Shown one piece after another: positions 24,636 to 33,851 of a stretch of 37,864 nucleotides of DNA. The notes below the pieces were generated by a model. That model saw only the letters and a program-made list of their open reading frames with translations. It searched no databases and had not been told where the DNA came from. Position numbers and translations under genes: made by a program. Positions within the stretch are counted from its first letter, which is position 1, and each line of letters opens with the position of its first letter. The DNA is from SAR202 cluster bacterium bin90. GTDB taxonomy: Bacteria > Chloroflexota > Dehalococcoidia > Lucifugimonadales > JADFKI01. The stretch is from contig MPND01000036.1 in assembly GCA_002238855.1 (NCBI GenBank), positions 1 through 37,864 of the forward strand. Direction: 5' to 3'.

Positions 24636-25640
24636 CTAGGCTTTATAGCAAGCAGCCAAATGGCCAGAGTCATCGCCCTCAAGCGGAGGATGGTCGTTGT
24701 CTCGGCAGAAGTTATCGGCTATTGGGCAGCGGTCGAAGAAGCGGCAGCGAGCCTCCGGGTCAATGGGAACTGACACACCGCTTTTTATGTCCACCGGGGG
24801 ACGTACGACACTTGGGTCTGGCACAGGTACTGCGGAGAGCAGAGCGCGGGTATAAGGATGGCGCGGGTTCTGCAGAACGTCCTCAGTGTTTCCTATTTCA
24901 ACGATCTTACCGAGATACATTACCGCTATTCGATCGCACATGTATCGCGCAACCGCAAGATCGTGCGTGATGTACAGATAGCTGACTCCAAGGCGGCCGG
25001 CGAGGTCTCCCATCAGGCGCATCACACCCGTCCTGACTGATACATCCAGCATAGATGTTGGCTCGTCGGCAACGACGAACTTCGGCTCCACAACCAGCGC
25101 CCTCGCAATAGCAACGCGTTGCCGCTGACCGCCGGACAGTTCGTGTGGATGCCTGAAGAGGAACGATCGAGGCGGCGTCAGGCCCACCAGTTCCAAGATC
25201 CTGGACACACTGTCGAGACGCTCAAGAGGGCCGCCGATTTTCTGAGTTTTTAGCGGCTCGGCGATAGTGTCTAATACGGTCCGTCGCGGGTTCATTGACT
25301 CGTAGGGATCCTGGAAGATCATCTGCGCTTTCTTCCTGAAGCCCTTCAGGGACTTTCCCGACAGTGTGGCGATATCCGTGGGTTCTCCTTCGCCGTCATC
25401 GAAGATGATATGGCCATCGGTGGGATCAGCCAAACGCACAAGCAACCTACCGGTCGTCGTCTTGCCGCAACCTGACTCGCCGACAAGACCCAGGCTATCG
25501 CCTCGACCCAGATCGAATTGGACTCCGTCAACAGCATGTACGAAGCTTGGGTCTCGTTGGAACCAATTTCCCGTGGTGACGGGAAATAGCTTTGTGAGTC
25601 CTTCTGCTCTTAGAAGGGGACCTTCCTTAGAGTTCCGCAA
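24636..25640 (-). CDS. Peptide-type ABC importer, ATPase subunit (OppF/DppF-like)
   Basis: Second cytoplasmic ATPase of the importer. Walker A GLVGESGCGKTTTGR (about 51-65), Q-loop KAQMIFQDPYESMNPRRTV, signature LSGGQRQRVAIARALVVEP and Walker B KFVVADEPTSMLDVSVR are all present. The OppF/DppF-type C-terminal extension has a Cys cluster (CRFFDRCPIADNFC and a late CY), which in some relatives binds an iron-sulfur cluster. The start is TTG 25640; upstream GAGAGG is a little distant. Last gene of the operon, 65 bp after the other ATPase, converging on luciferase-like gene 2. Confidence 0.93.
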   Translation of the reverse strand: MRNSKEGPLLRAEGLTKLFPVTTGNWFQRDPSFVHAVDGVQFDLGRGDSLGLVGESGCGKTTTGRLLVRLADPTDGHIIFDDGEGEPTDIATLSGKSLKGFRKKAQMIFQDPYESMNPRRTVLDTIAEPLKTQKIGGPLERLDSVSRILELVGLTPPRSFLFRHPHELSGGQRQRVAIARALVVEPKFVVADEPTSMLDVSVRTGVMRLMGDLAGRLGVSYLYITHDLAVARYMCDRIAVMYLGKIVEIGNTEDVLQNPRHPYTRALLSAVPVPDPSVVRPPVDIKSGVSVPIDPEARCRFFDRCPIADNFCRDNDHPPLEGDDSGHLAACYKA

Positions 25641-25705
25641 GTAAAGTGAATCCTCTCTCCGCGGTTCCTTAATCGGGAATCGCTAGTTAGTTATAATCCT
25701 CGTAG

Positions 25706-26704
25706 CTAAATCTGCGGATGCCAGCAGTGTGCCCAGTGATTTCCCGCACGCACTTCCGGAGGCGCCGTCGTACTGCATTCCTCAGTGGCGAATGGGCAGC
25801 GCGGATGGAAGCGACATCCGCCCGGCGGGTCAAGCAGGTTGGGCGCCTCGCCATCAAGAATGGTTAACTCTCTTTTCTCACCGCTGATGCTAGGAAATGC
25901 CGACATCAGTGCTTGCGTGTACGGGTGAATAGGGCTGTTGAACACATCTCCGGAGTTCCCGAACTCCACAACTTTACCAGCGTACATCACGCCAATGACA
26001 TCGCTGACCTCGGCGATTACAGCCATGTCATGGGATATGTAGATCATCCCCATGTCGAGATCCCGCTGCACTTTCTTCATCTCTCTGAGGATGCGGTCCT
26101 GTACGATGACGTCAAGCGCTGTGGTCGGTTCATCCGCAATGATCAGATCGGGCTCGCACGCCAGCGCCATTGCTATTATCGCCCTCTGCTTCATACCTCC
26201 GCTGTATTCGTGAGGGTATCGCGGGATGAAGACGGAGTCCAAGCCTACGAGGTCATAGAGTTCGCGCACCCGTTCAAGTGATTCGGCAGGGGATGACTCG
26301 AAATGTTGCTCCAAGGCCTCAATTATCTGCTCACCAACTCTGTAAACCGGGTCAAGGGAGTTCATTGCCGCCTGAAAGACCATCGAGATTCGCGCCCAGC
26401 GATATTCTCGCATCTGGTCTTCGGTAAGAGTTACGATATCCTCGCCGTCAAGCAATATACTGCCGTCCAGGATGCGGGCATTTTCAGGCAGTATTTTCAA
26501 CAGGCTTAACGCGATTGAGGACTTGCCGCATCCGGATTCGCCCACCAGCCCAAGCGCCTGCCCTCTTTCAACGGAGAACGAAACGTCGTCCACCGCCCGG
26601 ACCTCACCTTGCCTGGTAAAGTAGCTCATGGTTAGGTTCTGCACTTCGAGAAGCGCTTGGACATCGGCGCTTTCGCGGTGCCGGCTTCCGGCTCGTATAT
26701 TCAT
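25706..26704 (-). CDS. Peptide-type ABC importer, ATPase subunit (OppD/DppD-like)
   Basis: First ATPase of the importer, 332 residues. Walker A GLVGESGCGKSSIALS, Q-loop ARISMVFQAAMNSLDPV, signature YSGGMKQRAIIAMALACEP, Walker B DLIIADEPTTALDVIVQ and H-loop YISHDMAVIAEVSD are intact. The C-terminal oligopeptide-transporter extension carries CRFHPRCPFATEEC and HCWHP, a four-cysteine pattern like that of DppD proteins. Its ATG overlaps the stop of the permease gene upstream by 4 bp (ATGA), so translation is coupled. Substrate class is inferred from the operon: peptides, nickel chelates or other small organics. Confidence 0.94.
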   Translation of the reverse strand: MNIRAGSRHRESADVQALLEVQNLTMSYFTRQGEVRAVDDVSFSVERGQALGLVGESGCGKSSIALSLLKILPENARILDGSILLDGEDIVTLTEDQMREYRWARISMVFQAAMNSLDPVYRVGEQIIEALEQHFESSPAESLERVRELYDLVGLDSVFIPRYPHEYSGGMKQRAIIAMALACEPDLIIADEPTTALDVIVQDRILREMKKVQRDLDMGMIYISHDMAVIAEVSDVIGVMYAGKVVEFGNSGDVFNSPIHPYTQALMSAFPSISGEKRELTILDGEAPNLLDPPGGCRFHPRCPFATEECSTTAPPEVRAGNHWAHCWHPQI

Positions 26705-27669
26705 GCCCGCCTCAATCTTGGATTGACCACTTCATCCAGCGAGCGTCCAACAAGATAGAAGGAGGAGCAGAGCAGCGTAATGGAGAGGCTGGCGGGGAAT
26801 ATCAGCCACCAGTACTCGGTGACCTGAAGCAGATATCCTGCAGATTCGGTCGTGTGGATCATGAGTCCCCAACTCATGCGCACGTCAAGCAAGCCCAGGA
26901 AGCTGAGAACCGCTTCGGAGAAGATAGCGCCGGTCACGGTGAACATCATATAGAGGAAGGACAGCGGCAGTAGATTCGGCACTATGTGAACGAAAATTAT
27001 ATGGAATGGCCCACCCCCAGCTATCCTTGCCGCGTCTATGTACGGCTTTACCACCACCGAAAGCGCCTGTGACTTCAGCACAACACCAGTACCGCCGAAG
27101 CCCGAAAGTATTCCGATGATCAGCGCAAGCTCGAAATGCTCCACACCTATGAGAGCGCTCAACACGATTAGGACGCTGATGCCGGGCATCATGATCATAA
27201 TGTCCGCAAGCCTCATAAGCAGCATATCGACAACGCCGCCGAAGTAAGCAGCCACTGCGCCCACAGTAGTTCCGATGGTCACGGTCACCACGGCGGCCAG
27301 CAGTCCGAGCAGAAATTCCGCGCGTGCGCTGAACATCAACTGGCTGAGAATATCCCTGCCCAGCGGGTCCGTGCCTAGAAGATGGTTCCGGCTGGGAGGA
27401 GCAGGCTGGCGCACTTCATCGAATGAGTAGCCCACGACCGGATCGTAAGTACTCTGATCCCATACGCTGTTCATCAGAATCGGATGGGCAAGGGCGAGCA
27501 GAGCATAGAAACAGATAATTGCCAGTCCCACCAATCCGACTCGCGTTCCCACAAACATTGACCAGTTTTGCCTGATGCTGCGAGTAGCCAGTACAAGACG
27601 AGCTTTCCAGACCGAGTCCGGATATGGCTGATCGTGGCTGGAATTAGGGACATATTGCAAGGCTATCAA
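26701..27669 (-). CDS. ABC importer inner-membrane permease (DppC/OppC-like)
   Basis: Membrane subunit of 322 residues. It has an N-terminal cytoplasmic tail, a first helix (VGLAIICFYALLALAHPIL), a periplasmic loop ending LLGTDPLGRDILSQLMFSAR (the OppC-N/BPD signature) and the binding-protein-dependent domain with the coupling-helix segment QALSVVVKPYIDAARIAGGG, then FVHIVPNLLPLSFLYM and AVLSFLGL. It starts at TTG 27669, overlapping the stop of the other permease by 4 bp (TTGA). It pairs with the DppB-like subunit upstream. Confidence 0.93.
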   Translation of the reverse strand: MIALQYVPNSSHDQPYPDSVWKARLVLATRSIRQNWSMFVGTRVGLVGLAIICFYALLALAHPILMNSVWDQSTYDPVVGYSFDEVRQPAPPSRNHLLGTDPLGRDILSQLMFSARAEFLLGLLAAVVTVTIGTTVGAVAAYFGGVVDMLLMRLADIMIMMPGISVLIVLSALIGVEHFELALIIGILSGFGGTGVVLKSQALSVVVKPYIDAARIAGGGPFHIIFVHIVPNLLPLSFLYMMFTVTGAIFSEAVLSFLGLLDVRMSWGLMIHTTESAGYLLQVTEYWWLIFPASLSITLLCSSFYLVGRSLDEVVNPRLRRA

Positions 27670-28814
27670 TACCTGATTCTTGGGTCCAGATACACGTAGA
27701 GTATGTCCGCTGCGAGGTGTGCCACTAACACGAAAATGCCCACGAAGACGAAGGCACCGACAGCGAGAGGCAGGTCTTCAGAAACCGCCGCTGACACGAG
27801 TGTCTGACCCATTCCGGGCCAAGAAAAGATCGACTCGATGATGATGCCCCCGTCAACAGCGAAGGCAAGACTGAACACGAAACTCGTGACGACTGGAAGC
27901 AACGCGTTACGTGCTACATGCTTGTCACGCACCTGATTCTCAGGTAGTCCTTTAGCACGCGCCGCCATAACATAGTCCTCGCGCATCGTCTCCAGCATGC
28001 TGTTGCGCGTCAGTAGCATCGTCCCCGCGAAGCTGATCAGTGTCAGAGTGATGACGGGAAGGGCCATATGCTTGACAATGTCCCACGCAAGGTATCCCAC
28101 TCCGCTCGACAGCCAGGCTAGCGCCGCGGCGACGAGCGAGGCAGCTACGACCCCGGACAGGATAAATCGAGCGCCCGAAACGCGTTTTTTTGTGGTTAAG
28201 AGGAATGCGAGAAATACCACTACCGATAGTGCAATAGCGGTGATTATCATCCGGTAGAAGACGGTATTGGCATCTACGGAAGAGTCTCGCCATACGATTG
28301 GATCGAGAAATTTGCCAATCGGAAACCAGCCCGCCTTGAAGGCGAACAGCCAGATCATCATTAGTCCGAACCAAGGAGTGAATACGGTGTACAGCGTGAC
28401 CCCGCTTATGGTCGATGCGTACTCGGTCCAAGTCCCCCTACGCCACGCGATTATCTTTCCCAGCGCAAAGCCCAGGTAGAATGAAATCACTGAGGCGGTA
28501 ATGAACAGCACCAGCGTCCTGGGAAGCCTCTCAGCAATGACGTCAGACACACTTCTCGGATAGTGACTGAAAGACACCCCGAAATTGCCTGTCAAAGTAT
28601 TCTTCACATGGAGGAGATACTGCTTCCAGAGCGGCTCATTAACCCCGAAGAGATCCCGCAGCTTCTCGCGCGTTTCCGGCGGAAGATCGGGATTGAGCGC
28701 GTAGAGGTTGCTTACGTCGCCCGGCTGCGCGTTCACGATGAAGAACACGATTGACAGGAAGACGAACAGCGTCAGTAAAATCTGCGCAATTCTCTTGAGT
28801 ACGTAAGTCGCCAT
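27666..28814 (-). CDS. ABC importer inner-membrane permease (DppB/OppB-like), enlarged
   Basis: Membrane subunit of 382 residues. It starts MATYVLKRIAQILLTLFVFL, has PPETREKLRDLFGVNEPLWK typical of DppB, and carries the coupling segment MREDYVMAARAKGLPENQVR with HVARNALLPVVTSFVFSLAF. The family usually has about 310-340 residues. The excess lies between residues of about 195 and 250, where VVVFLAFLLTTKKRVSGARF and SGVVAASLVAAALAWLS appear to add two hydrophobic segments. The ATG is 7 bp after the binding-protein stop. Second gene of the operon. Confidence 0.92.
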   Translation of the reverse strand: MATYVLKRIAQILLTLFVFLSIVFFIVNAQPGDVSNLYALNPDLPPETREKLRDLFGVNEPLWKQYLLHVKNTLTGNFGVSFSHYPRSVSDVIAERLPRTLVLFITASVISFYLGFALGKIIAWRRGTWTEYASTISGVTLYTVFTPWFGLMMIWLFAFKAGWFPIGKFLDPIVWRDSSVDANTVFYRMIITAIALSVVVFLAFLLTTKKRVSGARFILSGVVAASLVAAALAWLSSGVGYLAWDIVKHMALPVITLTLISFAGTMLLTRNSMLETMREDYVMAARAKGLPENQVRDKHVARNALLPVVTSFVFSLAFAVDGGIIIESIFSWPGMGQTLVSAAVSEDLPLAVGAFVFVGIFVLVAHLAADILYVYLDPRIRY

Positions 28815-28821
28815 TCCCCGG

Positions 28822-30924
28822 CTACTTAATCAGCGCTGCGGTCTGCATTCCGTTCAGCCCCGACAGACCGCCAAATACATCGGTGTAAGGGTATTCGATC
28901 CTGGACGATCTGTAGGTATCAAGCTTGGGGATGGTAAACAGCGGCACATAAGGCAGGTCTTCCGCAAGCATCTCCTGAATGCGGAACATCTTTTCACGCG
29001 CCTCTTCCACACTTGTTTCGGACAACAGCGAGAAGGAAAAGTCATCGAATTCCTGGTCTGAGTAGCCACCCCAGTTGTATCCTCCTTCTTCGTTCTCCGG
29101 CGCGTGGCGAGAGTGGAAGAAGTTCTCAACATAGTCGGGGTACAGTGACAGACTCCATCCAAGCATCCACATGTCGAGGTCTTCCTGGACAGTGTCGCTG
29201 AAGAGTTGCGCTACCAAGACGTTGAAGCCCACAAGGTTGGCCCGCGCCGGGATACCCAGATCGTTAAGCCAGCGCTCTATCCATATTGCGAACGTCGCTC
29301 TGAGCGGGTCGTAACCAGGGCTGGGCGCTATCAGTTCTAGGGGTGGAACTTCCGTGCCGTCTGGCATTCTCAGGCCCTTTGCTTGCACTTCAACGAAGTT
29401 CCCGTCTTCACTCATCTCAGGCTCTTGTTCGTAGGTGAAGCCCGCGCTCTTTAGAAGTTCGACTGCCTGCTCCAGGCGCTCGGTCCTCGTCAGTCCTTTG
29501 CCGAATTGCGGTACATCAGGATTGTGCCAGAAGGTGTTCCCTTCGGGTACGACCGAGTACATGGGAATCGTAGAGTCCTGAAGTATAGTCTGGGACACGA
29601 ACTCCTTGTCGATAATCGTAGCGACCGCCTGCCGAAACTCCTTAGAACTCATGGGGGCTTTGCGGGTGTTAAAGCCCATGTAGAACATTCCATTGTCGGC
29701 GTTGGATACGATTGTGAGGTCATTTGCCGACCTGATCCGATCCTGGAAGCCCTTCTCCAACCCGAGCGGGTTGAACAGGTAGTCAATGTCTCCGTTCGTG
29801 AGTGCTAGTATTGCCGCGTCCTGGTTGCCATATATGCTGAACAGTGCCGTCTCCATATGTGGGCCGACTTCGTACTCGAGAGTCTTTTCGCCCTCGCCCT
29901 GTCCATAGAAGACCGAGTCATATCCGAGGCGATCATTGGCCTCGGCGTAGGCTCCGTTCTCGTACTCTGTTATTACTGCTCCCTTCCAAGCGTAGTTGGC
30001 TGCCGCGTCGTTTTCGAAGAAGGCGCCGGGTTCCCACTTGGAGAAGGTAAATCCGCCGATCGTAGGTTCATTCTCCGGCACATGCGCGAACAGCGCTTCG
30101 ATCCGCTGCTCTACATCGCCAGAACCCTTGATGTCTTCCACGACCGGAGCCCAATAGTGCGCAGCCATGATGGGCATAAAGCCAAGGCCGAACTGCCAGA
30201 CGCTGAGGCCGGGAGTCTGCGGGTTACCCTCGTCGTCGGTGGTTTTGAAAAATGCCTTTATGCGATAGTCGTCTAGTGCTTCAACGCGTTCTACAAACGC
30301 ACTGTCAACCGAATTTGCCCAACTGGAGCCGAGCTGTAGGTCGAGAACCGTGTTGACCGTGAATACGAAATCGTCAGAGGTCAGTGCTTCGCCATCGCTC
30401 CATTGGATGCCTTCTTTCATCTGGACTTCTGCTGTCCAAAACTCTGATCCGTCCACCGTCTCCTTCACCAGTTCAGTCGGAAAGTCCTCTGCAACGACAG
30501 GAATCCAGTCGAAGCGCTGGTCGGAGTAGCCGTAGAGCGCGCTAGTATTGCCGCTAAGGACATAAAGTGTCCAGACCGATCCGCCTGGGCCGCCGTAATA
30601 GTTCCAATAGTTTCTTGTAATTGGCTCTTCGAAAAGACCCATCTGATAGATTGGTGGACCAGCAGAAACTTCCATGTCCGAGGAGGGTTCAGGCTCCTTG
30701 ACGACCTCGACGATCTTTTCAACTTCTACAATCTTTTCGACCTCTTTGGGCACTTCCTTCTCTACAATCTTCTCGACTTCGACCGGCACCTCAACTTCTT
30801 TCACTACCTCAACCGTTTTGACGACCTCGACAGGCTCATTGGAGCAGGCAAATGCAGTTACGGCCACGAGTAGGGTGAGCGTCAGAATTGAGAAGGTCCA
30901 TAGCGAGGTTGAACGAGTCTTCAT
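28822..30924 (-). CDS. ABC importer substrate-binding lipoprotein (SBP family 5) with V/E/K repeat stalk
   Basis: Exported solute-binding protein of the peptide/nickel/opine class, 700 residues. The signal peptide has a hydrophobic core (FSILTLTLLVAVTAFAC) ending in lipobox Cys27, so it should be a lipid-anchored protein. Residues 32-77 are a low-complexity stalk of VEVVK, VEKIVE and VPKEVE units, a feature often seen in Chloroflexota binding proteins, probably holding the domain off the membrane or wall. The SBP_bac_5 domain follows: WSDGEALTSDDFVFTVNTVL, TNGDIDYLFNPLGLEKGFQD, FYMGFNTRKAPMSSKEFRQA and WMLGWSLSLYPDYVENFFHS. First gene of the operon, followed at 7 bp by the permeases. The ligand cannot be read from sequence. 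Confidence 0.94.
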   Translation of the reverse strand: MKTRSTSLWTFSILTLTLLVAVTAFACSNEPVEVVKTVEVVKEVEVPVEVEKIVEKEVPKEVEKIVEVEKIVEVVKEPEPSSDMEVSAGPPIYQMGLFEEPITRNYWNYYGGPGGSVWTLYVLSGNTSALYGYSDQRFDWIPVVAEDFPTELVKETVDGSEFWTAEVQMKEGIQWSDGEALTSDDFVFTVNTVLDLQLGSSWANSVDSAFVERVEALDDYRIKAFFKTTDDEGNPQTPGLSVWQFGLGFMPIMAAHYWAPVVEDIKGSGDVEQRIEALFAHVPENEPTIGGFTFSKWEPGAFFENDAAANYAWKGAVITEYENGAYAEANDRLGYDSVFYGQGEGEKTLEYEVGPHMETALFSIYGNQDAAILALTNGDIDYLFNPLGLEKGFQDRIRSANDLTIVSNADNGMFYMGFNTRKAPMSSKEFRQAVATIIDKEFVSQTILQDSTIPMYSVVPEGNTFWHNPDVPQFGKGLTRTERLEQAVELLKSAGFTYEQEPEMSEDGNFVEVQAKGLRMPDGTEVPPLELIAPSPGYDPLRATFAIWIERWLNDLGIPARANLVGFNVLVAQLFSDTVQEDLDMWMLGWSLSLYPDYVENFFHSRHAPENEEGGYNWGGYSDQEFDDFSFSLLSETSVEEAREKMFRIQEMLAEDLPYVPLFTIPKLDTYRSSRIEYPYTDVFGGLSGLNGMQTAALIK

Positions 30925-31412
30925 ATGCCAGTTACCCTCTCGAAGAACAATTTAGTGTAAGTCCGAATACCGTTTCGGTGTGTGCTCGCCAGGGGAGGAG
31001 ATTCATGTGTTAGCGTGTCTTATGAGTAACCATTGGCGTAGATCCCTCCAAAGTGTGCGAATGACAAAGTCAGTAACTGCCAGCGTCAGCAATTGCCACG
31101 ACACATCTTTACTATAACCTATGTTTCCATACGCAAACATAATAAAAAATTATAGCAAAAGATGCGCGCCCAGTACACAGACAGGCTGAATCTGGCTGTG
31201 GTGCGTATTTGGATTAAGCAAGGGTTGCGCCCCGTCTGGACACTGCAAACTGCAAACCGGGAAACGACGGTTCTTTAATCCATTTTACGAACGAAGCCGC
31301 GCATCTGGTTGCACTCCATGCGTTTTGCCTTCGGCGGAGCGTACGGAGTTCGGGGCGCTCAGATGCTACATAGACTTCAGAAATCGGGGCAGGCTTTAGC
31401 TGCGTCCGGTGG
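30925..31412. other. Intergenic region upstream of the ABC importer operon
   Basis: 488 bp without a convincing gene. AT-rich patch around 31105-31165 carries TATAGT (minus strand, 31116-31111) and TATAAT (minus strand, 31156-31151) boxes, but neither has a good -35, so the importer promoter is only suspected here. The enolase gene ends at the other side. Confidence 0.5.
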
Positions 31413-32513
31413 TTACTCTGCGGTCGCAGTGTACTCTCTTTTCACGAGATCCCAGTCGATCTGGTAGCCGAGCCCGGGCTCGTTGGGGGCGTGGACTACA
31501 CCACCCGTCATGTCGATGTCTTCAACTAGGCCGTACATATTCGCGCCGGTGCAGGGGAAGAACTCAAAGAACTCGCAGTTGGGGACCGCCATCGTGATGT
31601 GGAGGTTCGCCACGTTGTTCAGTGAGTTGCCTCCGTGGTGGATTTCGCACTTCATGTTGAAGCCCTCTGCGAGGTGGCACAGGCGCACCATGGGCGTGAT
31701 ACCACCGGTAACGGCGACATCGCCGCGCAGAATGTCGGTGGCGTACTGGGTGATCCATGATGTCATGCCGTAGTAACGACCGGGTGCGTACTCCGTGGAC
31801 ATGATGGGAATGTCGAGCTTCTGGTGCAGCTTCACATAATTGTAGATGTCTTCCTCAACCAGTGGGTCTTCATACCAATAGAAGCTGAGGTCCTCGATCG
31901 CACGGCCAACGCGCATTGCGTCCTCGTACTGGTAGGCCCACATTGAATCGAGCATGAGCTTCATGTCATCACCAACCGCTTCACGCACGGCCTTACAGAT
32001 CTCGATGTCGTACTTGGGGTTACCATGCGGATGTATCTTGTGCGCTGTCCAGCCCATGTCCTGGAAGCGGAGCGCCTCTTCCACGTACTCCTCTTTGGTC
32101 TCCCAGTACGCGGTGGATGAATATACAGGGACTGACTCCTTGCAGGTGCCGAGCAGCCTGTGAATGGGCTGTCCGGCGATCTTGCCATTGATGTCCCAGA
32201 GGCAGATGTCTATCGCGCCTATGGCATTGGTGGATACTGAGCGATTCATCTTCCACATGTCCCACCAGATTGCACCGATGTCCTGCGGGTTCCGGCCGAC
32301 TACCAGCGGCTTGAGGAACTCGATCAATCCCAGGGAATAGTGGTCGGCGCCCATGCGGGACGAACCTAGGAAAGCATTGCCGTTGACACCCTCGTCAGTC
32401 TCTACGGTCACGATTCCGAGTTGTCGCGTCTGCCCGAAGGTGGTACCTACACCAGTCTTCCATGTCTCAGACTTCCAATTAAACATCTCGACTTTGACAT
32501 TTGTTATCTTCAT
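31413..32513 (-). CDS. Enolase-superfamily enzyme, mandelate racemase/dehydratase subgroup
   Basis: Metal-dependent TIM-barrel enzyme of 366 residues that abstracts an alpha proton from a carboxylate; most such members are sugar-acid dehydratases or racemases. Metal ligands are Asp189 (LMLDSMWAYQ), Glu215 (WYEDPL) and Glu241 (STEYAPG). The dyad is Asp265 (RGDVAVTGGIT) with His292 (CEIHHGGN). These spacings (26, 26, 24, 27) follow mandelate racemase closely. On the opposite face it has HKIHPH, a K-x-H in place of the K-x-K of mandelate racemase. The start at 32513 follows GAGGTG; the frame reaches 32555 without benefit. Divergent from the amidohydrolase. A dehydratase acting on a hydroxy-acid is the best guess; the substrate is unknown. 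Confidence 0.92.
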   Translation of the reverse strand: MKITNVKVEMFNWKSETWKTGVGTTFGQTRQLGIVTVETDEGVNGNAFLGSSRMGADHYSLGLIEFLKPLVVGRNPQDIGAIWWDMWKMNRSVSTNAIGAIDICLWDINGKIAGQPIHRLLGTCKESVPVYSSTAYWETKEEYVEEALRFQDMGWTAHKIHPHGNPKYDIEICKAVREAVGDDMKLMLDSMWAYQYEDAMRVGRAIEDLSFYWYEDPLVEEDIYNYVKLHQKLDIPIMSTEYAPGRYYGMTSWITQYATDILRGDVAVTGGITPMVRLCHLAEGFNMKCEIHHGGNSLNNVANLHITMAVPNCEFFEFFPCTGANMYGLVEDIDMTGGVVHAPNEPGLGYQIDWDLVKREYTATAE

Positions 32514-32941
32514 TGATTTACACCTCAATCTTACGGGATATGACGTCCGTCTCACCGACTATCGTGAGCTCAGGTCCTTGCCGCGACCAAGATTATCACA
32601 AATGCATCAGACTGGTAATATGCCCCGTATAAGAGTGTCGATAATTTGGGACGTGTCGCGGCTGCTAAATCCCTTTCAAGTGATTACAATGGGCATGTAG
32701 TCCTTTGCTACTGTGCCAGAAGATATGACATTGTAGACAGGTTAAGAGCGATACCTAGTCATCCAATGGAACGTACCCAGTTAGCAGCTTCCCCTGCGCC
32801 AACTGAGGCCTCCCACGTCTATGACTAGGGAAATGCGGTGCGTTTATTTATCCGTGATGGTTAAGCCGACATCGGTGAATACCAAGCAATGAGATAGTCT
32901 GGCAAAACGTTCTCGGAAACGAAGTTAATCAGGAGGCGCCC
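32514..32941. other. Divergent intergenic region, enolase (-) / amidohydrolase (+)
   Basis: 428 bp with the ribosome-binding sites at both ends (CACCTC for the minus gene, AGGAGG for the plus gene). TCGACA...TATTAC on the minus strand (around 32641-32615) is a possible enolase promoter, but its 15-nt spacer is short. No gene is convincing. Confidence 0.4.
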
Positions 32942-33817
32942 ATGATAATCGATGTGCATACCCACATTCCGACTCATTTGGGTGCTGTGCCGCCTGATGA
33001 AGAGAGTATCAATCAGGTGATGCGGCCGGATGTTAGTGTCCGGCTAAACAACAGCTTCGAAGATTACATAAGGGATATGGGACCGGTTGACAGGGCAGTT
33101 GCTTTCGGAGTGGCGATCAATCCTCGCGGGAGTGAGGACGACATGGGCGTGATGAGAGGGCAGTGGGAGATCAACGACACTGCAGCAGCGCTGGCGAAGA
33201 CGTACCCGGACAAAGTTATAGGCTTCATGTCGGTGCATCCCGGCGCCGTCGATGTGATGGAAGAACTCGAACGCTGCGTTGGCGATCTCGGATTGAAGGG
33301 CTTGAAGCTCGCGCCCAACTACCAGAATTTCCACCCATTGGGCGAAGAAGCTCGTAGGGTGTACGAATTCGCCCAGCGAAGGGGACTGCCCATCGTATTT
33401 CACCAGGGCACCGCTCCCATGAGAGCCGCGCCGCTTATGTACGCTCACCCAATTGTGATGGATGAATTGGCAATGGATTTCCCTGAACTGAAGATTGTTA
33501 TGGCGCACATGGGGCATCCATGGCACGAAGACTGTATAGCAGTCATTCGCAAGCATCCGAATGTGTATGCTGATGTGTCGGGACAGTTTTACCGGCCGTG
33601 GCAGATGTACAACGGCATGCGACTTGCACACGAGTGGAGCGTAATGCACAAGCTTTTTTTCGCGTCCGATTGGCCTCTGACCACACCGCAAGAGACGATA
33701 GATGCCCTCAATGGGTTCAACACATTCGCCGAACGTTACCACCTCCCAAGCGTACCCATAGATGCGCTAGTAGGAATAATCGAAAGAGATTCACTGGCCC
33801 TCCTCGGGATCGAGTAA
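32942..33817 (+). CDS. Amidohydrolase-2 family TIM-barrel metalloenzyme
   Basis: Metal-dependent hydrolase or decarboxylase of the amidohydrolase-2 branch, 291 residues. The first strand has IIDVHTHIP (metal ligands His6 and His8); later ones show IVFHQGT (His154), VMAHMGHPWHEDC (His189) and FFASDWPLTTP (Asp243). This family includes ACMSD-type decarboxylases, 4-sulfomuconolactone hydrolase and other hydrolases of lactones, so activity cannot be set. AGGAGGCGCCC lies directly before the ATG. Its neighbours, an enolase-type enzyme and an HpcH-type aldolase, suggest a shared catabolic route for a hydroxy- or oxo-acid. Confidence 0.92.
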   Translation: MIIDVHTHIPTHLGAVPPDEESINQVMRPDVSVRLNNSFEDYIRDMGPVDRAVAFGVAINPRGSEDDMGVMRGQWEINDTAAALAKTYPDKVIGFMSVHPGAVDVMEELERCVGDLGLKGLKLAPNYQNFHPLGEEARRVYEFAQRRGLPIVFHQGTAPMRAAPLMYAHPIVMDELAMDFPELKIVMAHMGHPWHEDCIAVIRKHPNVYADVSGQFYRPWQMYNGMRLAHEWSVMHKLFFASDWPLTTPQETIDALNGFNTFAERYHLPSVPIDALVGIIERDSLALLGIE

Positions 33818-33851
33818 ATGAGCGACCTATAACTAGATCGCTGGCTGATGC

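Noticed and set aside
30674-30955. Ser/Thr-rich frame on the plus strand opposite the binding protein
   Set aside because: It is the antisense translation of the V/E/K repeat and signal-peptide region, hence its FSTSTIFSTS periodicity.
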